Counted from the first letter of the stretch, positions 52,139-63,746 are shown. The stretch is 64,000 nucleotides of DNA from Ustulina deusta (GCA_023159155.1 JAJNNX010000009.1:1-64000), one strand, 5' to 3'. Translations and numbers: made by a program. Notes: generated by a model not told the origin, from the sequence alone.

Positions 52139-52400
52139 TGTTAGAATCACATGATATTGAGTCACGTGATAGTGGTTGCTCTTACATGGCGCCCAAATAA
52201 AGACATGGGATCCCCTGTGGGTTATATACCATAGCGGGAAGATACGTGGGGAAACAATGATTGTGAGATCCTAAGTACCAGACAGGCAGTTTTATATGGC
52301 GAGGTACTTCTAGAAGTGGGTCTGTGTTCGGCACCTGTCCTCACCTGTCTGGGCCTACCCAACCAACCTAGCCCATAGCCCCTACAGACCTATCCTAACA
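52139..52400. mobile_element. LTR-like sequence
   Basis: 262 bp with ends TGTTAG and CTAACA, GC-normal, containing cacatgatattgagtcacgt, atggcgcccaaataaag and acctgtcctcacctgtctgg, all common styles of fungal LTR sequence. No second copy lies in the window and no duplication is visible, so this rests on its ends and texture only. Confidence 0.4.
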
Positions 52401-52640
52401 GCCATACAGACAGACCTAGCCATACAGACCTAGCCATACAGACTGACTTACAGACTTACACATACAGACCTAGTAGCCCATACAGCCCATACAGTCAATT
52501 GCAGTCAATACAGTCAATTGCAGTCAATACAGCTAATTGCAGTCTGTACAGCTAATTGTAGTCCGTACAGCTAATTGTAGTCCGTACAGCCCCTACAGCC
52601 CCTACAGCCCCTACAGCCCATACAGCCCATATAGCCTTGA
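52401..52640. repeat. Minisatellite, 19-bp and 9-bp units
   Basis: Five tandem copies of a 19-bp unit (cagtcaattgcagtcaata to cagctaattgtagtccgta) occupy 52492-52586. They are bordered by cagcccata and cagccccta units of 9 bp. Upstream, looser catacagaccta units extend the array. The units share a tacag core, so the array probably grew by slippage. Confidence 0.85.
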
Positions 52641-52929
52641 ACACTAACGCAACTGCCCTTATAACCGCAATCGCAACTGCTTCTTTTAATGAACCCTTAT
52701 ATATAGCAATTACAGCGCTTCTCGCACGCGTAATTAGCCCTCGTAACGTAATTGTAATACTCTATAATTGTCGACTGTAGCCCTATAGTTCGAATCTAAG
52801 CTATACCGTAAAATATATAGCAATATATTCGTATATTCAGTACTACATATATACCCACCTAGGTACCTATATAAATATAACTAAAACAAAACTACCGATC
52901 GGATAAAAAAATATATTTTGTAAAAAATA

Positions 52930-53025
52930 TAAGCACAATTATTGTTTTCAGTACAATCATTGTTTTTTGAAACTATTATTGTAATACAAAACAATGATTG
53001 TTGAGCCAAACAATCATTGTTTACC
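52930..53025. repeat. Cluster of short palindromes (CAATNATTG type)
   Basis: Within 96 bp the palindromic core caatcattg or its variants (caattattg, ctattattg, caatgattg, caatcattg) occurs five times in both orientations, mostly flanked by aaa or ttt. A further copy, aaacaatgattgtg, lies at about 52252. It could be a protein-binding array upstream of the P450, or the remnant of a folded-back transposon end. Confidence 0.55.
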
Positions 53026-53592
53026 CACTCTTTTCCACGCTACGGTAAGCACGGCAAGCGGAAAACCTCCAGCCTCACAAGTCCACTTACCCCATGGCTT
53101 GCGGCGTAATGCGTACGATTTTAGCGGGAGGATATGAGCACCCTGTAAGGTAACATCAACACCACCCCCTCCCCCCTGTTGCAACAGGAACCCTATGGTC
53201 GAAATCCAATCGGGTGCTAAGAAAGGGAAAAAACGACGCCTACAATGGTTGCCTTATACTCGGGCAGTCGTGGACGTCGCTGCTGATATGATTGGCCCTA
53301 AGAACTTAACAATATAATTATATTGCTAAACGCGAGAGCACACTATGGGGCTATATGCAGTCAGCTCCTCCTTAGAACTAACACTCGAATATATAGAGGA
53401 AAGGCTTGATACTATTTTATCTCGCTCTAGTTACCCTTCTGTTAAATAATTACAGAGGGCATTCTTATCTCTTCATCTTTTTATGCTCTTTTCACCACAG
53501 GGTTAGATGACATTTTACTCTTGAATAATTACTTTCCAAATTGTCGAACTACCCTGTAGGATATTAGTACTTAACCTCCTGACAATCACAAT
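53026..53592. other. Upstream region of the P450 gene
   Basis: GC-normal non-coding stretch before the P450 ATG. An aatatatagag motif near 53388-53399 is a possible TATA element with a long leader. No gene recognised. Confidence 0.4.
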
Positions 53593-55206
53593 ATGGACTA
53601 TTTTTCTGTCGTGTTTTTCACTTGCTTCATTTGTGCGGTCATTTACAGACGGGCGAGACTCCAAAAAGATGATCCCCTGGCCAAGTTTTGGGTATCTCTG
53701 CCGGCGGTTGGTGTAGTGCGAGGTAGGCTGCACCCTTGGGCTTGGGCGGCAATAAGTTCCATCACCAAAACAGCCGACTTAGCTTCGCAAGGCTATGATG
53801 AATTTTGCAAGAAACTCGATAAGCCTTTCGTTTTGCCCAAGGCGGGTGTTGGCGCTATCGTCGTGCTCCCTCCTTCGCAATTGCACCTCCTCAATAAGGG
53901 GGAGGACGAACTTATCGCTTACAATGCCCAGCTGGAGGTAATTCAGCCGCGCTATATGACTAGATATCGAGCACTATACGAGAACCCTATCCACTTTGAA
54001 GTTGTGCGCCAGCACCTAACTAGAGATGTCGGCACCTTCGCTGCTCTTGTGGCAGAGGAGTTGGACGTCGCGTTTCGTCATTGTTGGGGAGATGAGCCTC
54101 TAGGCTGGAAAACCGCAAATGTTTGGGACACAAGTACTCGAGTGATCTCCCAAGTATCTAATCGACTCTTCTTCGGGTTACCTCTTTGCAGAAATGAGGA
54201 ACTGCTAAAACAAACAACAATCTATGCGGCATCTGTCTACCAAATGGCCGCCCTTCTATCGTCCTTCCCAGAGTCCCTTAGGCCAATTCTTGGTCCCCTG
54301 CTAGCAAGACCTGCAAAGAGGCAACTGAAAAGATGCCAGCGGCTTTTGGTCCCCATGGTCGCGGCGAGGGTTGAAGACTTCAGGCGTAGAGACGGCACCA
54401 ACATGCCGGTAGGGTATCCCGTACGCAGCTTGATATTTACCCTACTTACATGCTTTGAATAGAACGATGCTCTCCAGTGGATGATCGAGAAATGTGCCAA
54501 GGCTGGCAAATCCGAACTCGAGCCGGCCAATATCGCCGAGCGACTGCTGAATCTTAATCTCGTCTCCTCTTGGACTACATCTTACGCTTTCTCCTACTGT
54601 ATCCTTGATCTATACAACAGTCCTTGCAAGGAGGACTTCGTGGCTGGACTACGATCCGAATGTGACCTGATCAAGAATGAATATGGTAGTATCGGGTTGA
54701 AAGGGGCCGTCGACAAGATGTATCGAGTCGACTCAGCTGTACGCGAGTCTTTGCGAATATCCCCCTTTTCTGTTGTTGCGCTCCCTCGCATTGTTGCTGG
54801 GAGTGGTCTGAATATAGGCAATGATATACTCATTCCGCCTGGAGTGAGAATTTCCTTCCCCTTCCAAGCCATGCACCATGATCCGGACAATTACGAGAGT
54901 CCATTGGAGTATGACGCCTTTCGATTCTCGAGGCAATACGAGGGGCCTAAAGGCCAAAATATTCGAGACGAAGAACGATTGCTCAGCACATCAGTCAGCG
55001 AAAGTTATATAGCATACGGCTACGGGAAGCATGCTTGTCCAGGGCGATGGCTCGCGTCACAAATGCTGAAGCAAGCGCTCGCACATGTACTTCTACACTA
55101 CGAAATCGAGTGTGTAGAGCCACTTGCGCCCCGGACTGTTATTTTCAATGCGGTATTACCCCAAAAAGACGCTCGAGTAAGAGTCAAACTAAGAACAAAC
55201 GCTTGA
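53593..55206 (+). CDS. Cytochrome P450 monooxygenase (2 exons)
   Basis: ER-anchored haem-thiolate monooxygenase. Exons 53593-54408 and 54463-55206 are separated by a 54-nt intron (gtaggg...gaatag) and give 519 residues. The N-terminal helix FSVVFFTCFICAVIYRR is the membrane anchor. An I-helix equivalent lies at LNLVSSWTTSYAFSYCILDL, with paired Thr but without the common A-G-x-D/E-T pattern. The K-helix ExxR is in AVRESLRISPF, the PERF-like motif is YDAFRFSRQYE, and the haem loop is YGYGKHACPGRW with Cys464. The first position of the haem loop (Tyr for Phe) is a known variation. It resembles ascomycete P450s of secondary metabolism such as ent-kaurene-oxidase-like enzymes, but I cannot assign a CYP family or substrate. 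The gene is intact although surrounded by repeats. It lies 23 kb from the tyrosinase, and membership in that cluster is uncertain. Confidence 0.9.
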
Positions 55207-55884
55207 CATCGGTTCTAGTATCCGAAACTAGGGTCCCTATACCACGTCTGTCTTATCAAGCGTATAAATCACCCCGTGTATTAAAGAGTGGTGCAAGGTA
55301 CTGGGAGAAGGGGGGAAGGCGCAGATAAGTCGGCAAGGCGGTGGCATAGATGTCGGAGTTCTTTTTCTCAATGTATCAGGAATACGAGATACTTTCACTA
55401 GTAAAACTTACCTAGTCAGGTATAAAGTATCTTTTCTTGCAATCCCGGGTTGTCTGACCGCGAACCTGTGAAACATTATCGACATGACTTAGCTTATTGT
55501 GGAGTTCCGAGACGGTGCAGATTTTGCATTTTCGAGGCTATGTGTGACTGGGAAATTGCCGATGTTTAGATTAGATTTAAGCAATTGCTGCCTAAAAATA
55601 ACTAATGGCTAGTATATTTGTACGCAATATAAGGGTATACCTATGCATGCGATAATCACTCTATATAGGAATGTCGGGGTAAAATGGTTCTGCTTTGACT
55701 AGCGCGCCTAGCCACTCATAAAAATCCGGACTCCTAAGATACACACAACATAGGCACAGAATTCTGACCAGACTTCATTTAATAGGCTTACGTCTGATAT
55801 TTTGGACCTCTAAGCACTAATTCGAAGGCAAATCGGCTATTACACAAGATTCAAGCATTGCTACGGAGTAGTCCTTGAAGAAAT
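55207..55884. other. Intergenic region downstream of the P450
   Basis: Ordinary composition grading into AT-richer sequence. No gene or RNA recognised. Confidence 0.4.
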
Positions 55885-56880
55885 TTGCAACACGCTGTAA
55901 CGGCCAGCACCTATATCGAGAGCAGGGATCACAAAGGCTCGAGCTTCCGAATAGGACTTCAATCTATTCTAGGCTTTATTTCCTTTTTTGCCAAGTATTA
56001 TCTAGTTAATCGGAGTATATTAAAATGCACCCTTTACTCCATATATGATTATTTAATTGTGCCTGCTGTAATACACGCTATATATATTATGCTCAAACCT
56101 ATCCATTTTGAAATCAGAAAAGGTGGAACTAGACAAGAAGTCTACCAAAACAGAGGCAGACTGCTCCAAGCAGAGGTAGTAGATACCGAGGTAAGCACTC
56201 GGCCTCATTTAAAAGACCGACGCTACATAGGTGTCACACGGACAAGATTGCCAAGGACGCTAGTTATGCAATTAGGACTGCGGCGCACCCAGCAGGCCGC
56301 AATAAGCCTTTATTAGAAGGAACCAAAGGAAATAAACACTAACAAATATGCATAGGCACACTCTAAAGGGATAAGGAGGACTATAGACCTTATAAGACCA
56401 AAAATAATTATTAGCTAAATAGACCTTGTTCTAAGCCCTAGAACATTAGCCCTTGTTATAATAGGCTCGTAATAGCAAGATCTAAACACGGAGATTTCGC
56501 ACAATATTACGAAAGATTTAGGCACAAAGACTTAAATAATTATTGCAGCTGTAGGGAAAAAAAGACCCCTAACATATTTTCTTTTGCAGGCAACTATAGA
56601 AACATTAACTACTGCCTACTCGGACTCCGAGGGCTGCCTTTATAACATTTTTAGGGGAGAAAAACGTGGAATAAGCACAATTCGTAGAGAAGACCAGCTT
56701 TTTTTTAAGAATAAGGAAGAAGGCTAGGTCTTAGAGCCTAAACCTTGTAATAGCGTGGATAAGCATATAAGCGGTACAAATTATAAATAATAGATTCCTT
56801 TATTAACCCTGCGATGCAGAACTCTAGGAAGCGTAGTTTTGCCCTAGTAAAGGATGGTCCCTTATATTAAAAATCAATCA
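55885..56880 (+). mobile_element. Non-LTR retrotransposon relic (Tad-like 3' end)
   Basis: A 143-codon frame at 55885-56316 and a following frame at about 56484-56600 are interpreted as the C-terminal part of a LINE pol. The second reads KHGDFAQYYERFRHKD and then CSCREKKTPNIF, matching the style of the Cys-rich tail of Tad-type elements (CxC, then T-P-x-H/I-x-F). Stops interrupt both parts. The sequence closes with aatcaatcaatcaatt near 56866-56885, a simple-repeat 3' tail typical of such elements. It is partly RIP-mutated and truncated at its 5' end. Confidence 0.6.
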
Positions 56881-57044
56881 ATCAATTAATTTATTTATTT
56901 CGAAAATCTGCCTTAATACTAACAAAACTATAAAGAATATTTATTGATTGGTTTTATTTGCATATATTACTACTTTACTATAGCTTTATTCTATTGTTTT
57001 TTAAGCCTTTAATAAATATACCTATAGAAGAATCCTTAACATTT

Positions 57045-57284
57045 TGTTATGATCAGTCGAGTAAAGCTTTTATAGCTAGTTTATTAATATTATAGACAAA
57101 GACTTTAAGCTAAAAAAAAAGTAAAAAAAAAAAAAAAAAAGTTAGAGTTTATAGAGTAGATAGATATAGATTTTATATGTATAACTATAGAGTTATAGGT
57201 TGGTTTATATGTGGATTTTTTATTTTATTACTATATAGGTCTGGATTTTTTGTAGGTTTTGCTAAGACTGTACTAACTGTTATA
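57045..57284 (+). mobile_element. Solo LTR of family B
   Basis: 240 bp from TGTTATGATCAGTCGAG to CTAACTGTTATA, matching the reverse complement of B's LTRs. It is flanked by cattt (57040-57044) and tattt (57285-57289), a 5-bp duplication with one C/T change. It retains more G and C than the copies at 32-39 kb and so indicates the original LTR ends. Confidence 0.82.
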
Positions 57285-58516
57285 TATTTTACTGCCAGGT
57301 TTAAGCTATGTTATATAAGCTATAAAATTATATTTAAGGCTTTTTCTATTTGTTAGGAGAATCTCTAGTACTAGCATCTGACCTAAACCCTAATAAGCAA
57401 CCGATAATTTCTGATTCTTGCCCTCAAGGAGTATTAGTATGCTGCCCCTCCTCGAATTAGATGTGTACGATATGCCAAGACTAGTGCGGCCCTATACTAT
57501 TGAAAGAAGGGTCAAACAAGGGCTCCCTATTGCTTTATTAGGCGGCATACTGAAGGCGTTTTAGCGGGTGCTATATTAGTGTTAAAAGACACTTAACGCA
57601 AGGTGGACTACATATGTTGTGTTAATATATATATGGTATAACTTGGGTTTTTATTAGCTTAATAAAGCTATAAACAAAATGTCCGATAAAGTATATCTAT
57701 ACAAGTACTATTTTGTTATAGAACTATATTAAACTATATACTAAAAACTAAAATTAAGCCGTATAGACTAAAACCCGCACTATATATATTAATCGAGTAG
57801 ATTTAGCTAGCTAAAAAAAAGAATTCTTTTTTTTATATAATAATAATGGGTTAATACTAGAACTACTAGCAATGCAAACTATAATATATTTAATATTATA
57901 ATTGCTAACAAATATATCTAGATATACTTTAATTTAAATAACTAATTTTTCTAAAAATCTTTTATTTAATTTATATTAATAGCTATTATATACATTAATA
58001 AAATAGAGCTATTTTATATAAATAGCAAAATAGCTATTTTATTTAGTAGTATAGAAAATAAAGACCTATATTTTTTTATAGAACTATAAAAAAATATAGC
58101 AAATAATAAATAAATCAAACTATATATTTATATTTATTTCTTAATATTTATAAAAATACAATGAATAAAATGCTTTAATTAAACTATTTAATAAACAGAA
58201 AAATAAATTATAGTTATATTTATAAACTATTTAAACTACACTTAGTTATCTTATATTCTTAATATATTAATAGTTAGAAAACATTAATCTAATCTTTTTT
58301 TAGAAAATATAATATCTATATTTTTAAAAAGCTAGTATATGTTTTGAATTTTTAAATAATAATAGTTTTAAATAAGAACAAATATTAATATATTAGTATA
58401 ATAATCAAAAACTAAGATTTAAAAAAATTCATATATAAATAACTTCTTTAAATAACTAAGCAGCAAAATTAGCAAAGAACTATTAGCAAAAAAGCAGTTT
58501 AAAAAGTTTAAACAAA
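57285..58516. other. Mixed region before the TPR-CHAT relic
   Basis: A GC-normal patch at about 57340-57620 with no recognised gene, then about 900 bp of RIP-type AT-rich DNA. The lost N-terminus of the TPR-CHAT gene, possibly with another domain, may lie in this part, but I could not read it. Confidence 0.4.
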
Positions 58517-59911
58517 GCCATTCAAATTATAGACCAGGTAGTTAATATTACACTTATAAACCACTTTAATCGAGCTTGCTACTTAAATAACCTTAGAACC
58601 TAGCTTAGTATATAATTTAAATATATAAGATCTATAAATAACTTAAACTATATTATTAATATTATAAACTAAATAATTAATATTATATTTATAAACTATT
58701 TTATTTAAATTATATTATTAATATTAATAACTAAGTAATTAATTAATTACTTATAAACTATTTTAATCAAGCTATATTTAATAAATAATTTAACTATATA
58801 AAATCTATAAATAATTTAAACTATACTATTAATATTAATAACTAAGCAGTTAATATTATATTTATAAACAACCCTAATTAAACTACTTGCTTAAATAACC
58901 TTAAAAACAAGTTTAATATATAATTTAACTATATAAAATTAATAAATAATCTAAACTATGCTATTAATATTATAAACTAAATAGTTAATATTATTTTTAT
59001 AAACTACCTTAATTAAGTTATATATTTAAATAACCTTAAAAACTAGCTTAGTATATAATTCGACTATATAAAATTAATAAATAACCTAAATTAAATTATT
59101 AATATTAGTAACTAAGTAGTTAAAGCAGCACTTATAAACTATTTTAATTAAGCTAGCTATTTAAGCAACCTTAAAAGCTTATTTAATAAACAATTTAATT
59201 ATATAAGATCTACAAATAATTTAAACTATCCTATTAATATTAATAACTAAATAATTAATATTATATTTATAAACTACTTTAATTAAGCTATTTATTTAAA
59301 GAATTTTAGAAACTAGCTTAATAAATAATTTAAACTATATTATTAATATTATTAACTAGGTAGTTAATATTATATTTATAAACCATTTTAATTAAGCCGG
59401 CTTTTTAAATCATTTTAAAGCTTTGCTTAGCTAGCGATTTAATTATATAGGATTTATAAACAATTTAAACTATATTATTAATATTATAAACTAAGCAGTT
59501 AATACTATATTTATAAACTATTTTATTTAAGCTATATATTTAAACAACTTTAAAAACTAGCTTAAAAAGCAATTTAAATATATAAGATTTATAAATAATT
59601 TAAACTATACTATTAATACTAGTAACTAAGCAATTAATACTATATTTATAAACTACTTTAATTAAGCTATATGCTTTAATAATCTTAAAAATATATTTAA
59701 TAAATAATTTAACTATATAAAAGCTATAAATAATTTAACTAAATAAAATCTACAAATAACTTAAACTATACTATTAATATTGCTAACTAAGCAGTTAAAG
59801 CTATATTTATAAACCACTTTAATCAAGCTATATATTTAAGCAACCTTAGAAATAAGCTCAGTAGGTAATTCAACTATATAGGATCAATAAATAACTTGAA
59901 CTATAGGCTTT
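58517..59911 (+). repeat. Tandem array of about eleven 130-135 bp TPR-coding units
   Basis: The anchor aactaa..agttaatatt recurs at about 58535, 58667, 58735, 58848, 58974, 59110, 59243, 59348, 59487, 59623 and 59783. Most steps are 113-139 bp, one shorter and one longer. Read in frame, the first unit gives AIQIIDQVVNI, INHFNRACYLNNL and RSINNLNYI. This is the pattern of fungal 44-45-residue TPR units (helix, D-x-x-x-R-A-x-x-L-N-N-L, then S-x-x-D-L). Indels shift the frame between units. Confidence 0.8.
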
Positions 59912-61605
59912 TTTTATATAAAAAAAGCTAGCATTGTTTTATGGCTCCTTTATCTATTCGTATCTGCTTAGCTTGCTAGGCCGCTTAAATCAAAGCCTCA
60001 TAATTTAACTGGGAAAGCTTAAGTCATTTACTATAGCAAGCGGTCAAAACCCTTCCTAATATAAGCCTATGGTAGTTAGAACATACTATTAAACAATATA
60101 TGTTTGTAGATTTTGCTGGCTTAGCTTTAGCTATAGCTATTACTGCTTTTAATATAAGCAAAAATGCTTATAATACTTTGCAACTTTTTGAACTTAGTTG
60201 TGGCGTGATTGCTAGCTTGCTAATTAAGATTTATAGAAATATTTCTAATCTAAAGCAAAAGTACTTTAGTTTAGCAAATAAATTTATTTTCTTTCGAGAT
60301 AAACTAGACTTACTAAAAAATAGTTTAATTTTTTTGCTTTTATTTAATAAAAAATTATCTTAAGAATTGCTTTTAAAACAATATTATAAAGCAATGCAAA
60401 AACTTAATAAGCTTCGATTATAGATTTATGCTTAGCTTAGATTTAAGAACTTTTATTTTTTACTAAATATAAACAAGTTAAAAATAGCAATATATTTAAA
60501 TCTTATAATTATTATTAACCTAAGCTTTTATTGCTACAATATATTTATAATCAAGTACTATTAAATTCAAATATTAGGATTACTTAATCTAACTTTAAAA
60601 CAAGTCTATTAATACGCCGAAAAGTTGCGAATATTCTATTAACTAGCTACTCCCTTTATATTGCTGCTCGAGTAGCTCTGGGATGTTATAGCTTATCCGG
60701 TCTTAGATACACTCGGGTTTCGGGAGGTTTCCAATATTAATTGGCCCTATGTGTGGTGGATTCTTATAGGACTTATAAGCTAGCTACCTCTCTATGCTCT
60801 AAAATACTACACAAAAAAAAACTCTAAAACTATACTTAATAAAGTTATGTTATTATATACTTTTATAATAAAAGCATTAATATATAAGCATTAACTTTAT
60901 TTTCGAAAATCTATTAAACTAGTTTCTAACTATGCTTTTTTAGTTACTATATATAAAATACTAAACTTTCTAGCAAATAAAAATCTCTTGTTTATTATAG
61001 CTAAAATAAAAATAATAAAAGGTCTTTGTTTATTACTTTAACTATAAACAATTATATTATTTCTATATAAAAATAATATGCTCTAAGAACTACAAATATA
61101 TAAAATATTCTATTTTGCTAGCTATAAATATTTAGATCTAGCAGAGCTATTATAAAGTTGTTTATTTTTAAAGGATTAGAAAACTAACCTATTAATAATA
61201 AAAAACTTTTATAATTATAAACTATAAAAAAACCCGCTATTCTTTGTTTTTTTATTAGTATATTTGACTAGAGCTAATAAAACAGCTGAACTAGTTAATA
61301 AAGGAATCAACCTTATTAATGCCTTTTAGTTCGCAGGGTTTCGGCATATTATTGGAACGCTTTAGGAAGTATTAGATATGCATTGTATTAATATAGCAAG
61401 AGTGCTATCCAAAACGTTGCAGGACGAGGGGATAACAGATATAGCGGTATACTAAAGACTTTATTAAGCGGTTCAAGCACTACGCAACAAAAGGATGAAA
61501 GCAAAAAGAACAAGAGATAGTACATTAATTAGCGGGACAGCTAAAGCGCAAGGCGTAACAAATGCCTACTAGATTCTATACGTCTATTTCGGTATATAGA
61601 AGTAG
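58517..61605 (+). pseudogene. TPR-CHAT protein gene, destroyed by RIP
   Basis: Relic of a large protein of the fungal TPR-CHAT family (tetratricopeptide repeats followed by a caspase-like CHAT domain), related to proteins used in cell-death and immunity-like systems. 58517-59911 encodes about eleven TPR units. From about 59800 one frame runs to the end: LEHTIKQYMFVDFAGLALAI, a linker open at 60100-60363 (LQLFELSCGVIASLLI), LWDVIAYPVLDTLGF (60676-60720), NINWPYVWWI, IFYFASYKYLDLAELL (61105-61152), then FAGFRHIIGTL (61330-61362) and YVYFGI at the end. Many stops interrupt it, mostly TAG or TAA where CAG, CAA, CGA or TGG would be expected. The CHAT His (61123-61125) reads Tyr, and the catalytic Cys place (61261-61263) also reads Tyr. 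Both are single transitions. The region after 61262 is less worn. The N-terminus is not identified. Confidence 0.82.
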
Positions 61606-61740
61606 CAACTATATTATAGCTAAAAACTTTCGTGTTTAGATAATAAAGAGCAATCAAGCATGCGTGCCAACCTAAATCTTTACAATCCTTTCTAACGCTA
61701 GCTGCATAAATACCTATAGTAGTCCTACCAAAACACTATT

Positions 61741-61977
61741 GCTATAGCAAAAGTTGTTAGGCGTGCTGCCGCTATGGTTGTCACAAGTGTTTTTTTTATT
61801 ATCCCACTAGCTATCCTACCGCACTAATCTAAGGACACTTAGATTATGATTTTTTTGCTCTTTATCTTAATGTTTGCCTTTATTGTGATGGTCATATTAA
61901 AGGTTTCTAACTTAGAGATAATAGTAGTAACTGCTGCTTATATAACAGTACTTGCTATGTTTGTTTCTAACATATAA
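61741..61977 (+). pseudogene. DUF6594-like membrane-protein C-terminus, relic
   Basis: 79 codons with two in-frame stops. Reading gives IAKVVRRAAAMVVTSVFFII, MIFLLFILMFAFIVMVILKV and LEIIVVTAAYITVLAMFV, followed by a stop at 61975-61977. Two or three hydrophobic helices and the T-A-A-Y-x-x-V-L motif resemble the C-terminal end of fungal DUF6594 proteins. The upstream part is unreadable. It lies 136 bp after the TPR-CHAT relic in the same frame but looks like a separate gene. Confidence 0.5.
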
Positions 61978-63545
61978 AGCATAAATATTAGATCTTTTGC
62001 AAATAGAGTAAATTATTTACTATAAATGACAATGCTTATTTAAAAACAAATATTTCAGAATGACATTATCTTGTAGAAGTGAGCAGCCTTATGATATTTA
62101 GCCCTAAACTAGCTGTACTAACAGACAACTTTGCAGGAGACCAACGCAGGGCAGGTTTAGTATCCTACCTACCTATTATTACCCCCCCTGTGATTACTTG
62201 ACTTTTCTGCCACTAGCCAACCGTACTACGCTACAGCATTATTTTGCACCTAATTTCCACCTAACTCGCCTATATCTGTATATATATCCCTAAAACACGA
62301 CTTTTCTTAAGGACTAGTGCTATTATTCCCTACGCTAAATAAGTTTTCGAACCAAAATAGCATCTAATACCGCTGTTTCCAAAAAAAAAATCATTGCAAA
62401 TAATAAACATAATAGCTATTGCTAAAGTCTAGGCAAGTTTGTTTGTATGCAGCTAGGTCAAACTAAGAGAAACTTGCCGCCAAGGCCGGTTTCAAAGATG
62501 GCGCCACTTGTTAGATTTAGCACTAGCGATCTCGCCACGTATTGCCCGCAGAAAGTCTATTATATTGTTGTTATTCTAGGTTTGTTTATATAGTATATTT
62601 ATATTTTTTATATATATATCCTTTATATAATTAAGTATAGAATTACTAAAATGTTCTATTAATTAAAAGTATATTTTTTTATTTTTTATAGTAGCATTTT
62701 TTACTAGCTACTCTAAGGCTTTTATTACTACTTAGCTACTATTAAATCTAATATACCCCTTTAAAAAAAGCTACTCTAGTGGCTTTTCTTTAGCTATATA
62801 ACTATATTTAAAGGAAGCATATAAATATATATAATATAGTAATTTTAGTATATATATTAATAAGCTTATATTAAATAGATATATATATATATAAAGGTTT
62901 TTATATTTAGTATTAATATAGCTGTTTTTATTTTTAATTTATATTGTTATTTTTTTTGTGTAATTCTTTAATTAATAAATATAAAGCTTGAATATATAGC
63001 TATAGTTAGTTTATATATAATAGTAAATCTAATATTAGTATTTATTATAAGTTATAATAAGCTTTTAAAAAGTGTTTTTTTTGGCTATAATAGAACTTTT
63101 ATTAAGATTTAGTAGTTATAATTAAATATATAGTGTTATAGCAGGTGTCCTTTTAAAAGGCAAGGCTTCTAGTTGGGGTTCTAAATATATATTAATTATA
63201 AAATAAAGAAAAAAAAAGGAAATTAAGTATAAATAATATATAGAAAGATTTATATATGTACGGTTAGATAGTTATGTGTGCAATAGGTGGCCCGTGCTAC
63301 CTATAGGTTCCTTTATTAATAAGGGGTTAGTAGGCCAGCCAGCTAGCCAGCTATAACTACCCCTTTTTTTAAAAAAATTTTGCTTTAAGATTCAAACTCC
63401 GGGTTTTTAGCTATTTTCTAGCAAAAAAAAAGATTACTTCGGGTATTTGCTTTTTTGCTACTATACTACGGGCCTTTATTTTATAAGAACGCTTAAAGCT
63501 TTTTTATAGCTTGTTAGGGTTATAACTTATTAATATAGTTTATTA
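61978..63545. other. AT-rich region with GC-normal patch, no gene recognised
   Basis: 62090-62560 has moderate GC but no readable frame. A tgttagatttagcac start near 62510 could be an LTR end. The rest is AT-rich and partly repetitive. Confidence 0.35.
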
Positions 63546-63746
63546 TTGCACTTATATTTATGTTACGTTTTTTCGAGCGTTATAATAGTAACCTTTCTAA
63601 CTTTTCTAGTATATTATCTTTTAGATATATTTTTTCAAACCTATTTTTTTTTGCAGCTTTTAGCTAGTTTTTTAATCTTTTTAGCAGTTCTAGCAAATCT
63701 AGGTTATTTTTATAAAATAATAATAATAGCTTTAAAAAATTTTTAA
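63546..63746 (+). pseudogene. Hydrophobic short open frame, probably a relic
   Basis: 66 codons dominated by Leu, Ile, Phe and Val, with two predicted membrane segments (VIIVTFLTFLVYYLLDIFF and LLASFLIFLAVLANLGYF). The first codon is TTG, so it is not a start for a nuclear gene. It may be a fragment of a membrane-protein gene, or AT-rich DNA that reads as hydrophobic by composition. No family recognised. Confidence 0.25.

Noticed and set aside
52401..52640. CRISPR-like array
   Set aside because: The units are contiguous tandem repeats without unique spacers, and the genome is eukaryotic.
54237..54530. 97-codon minus-strand frame
   Set aside because: Antisense shadow of the P450 gene, without family features.
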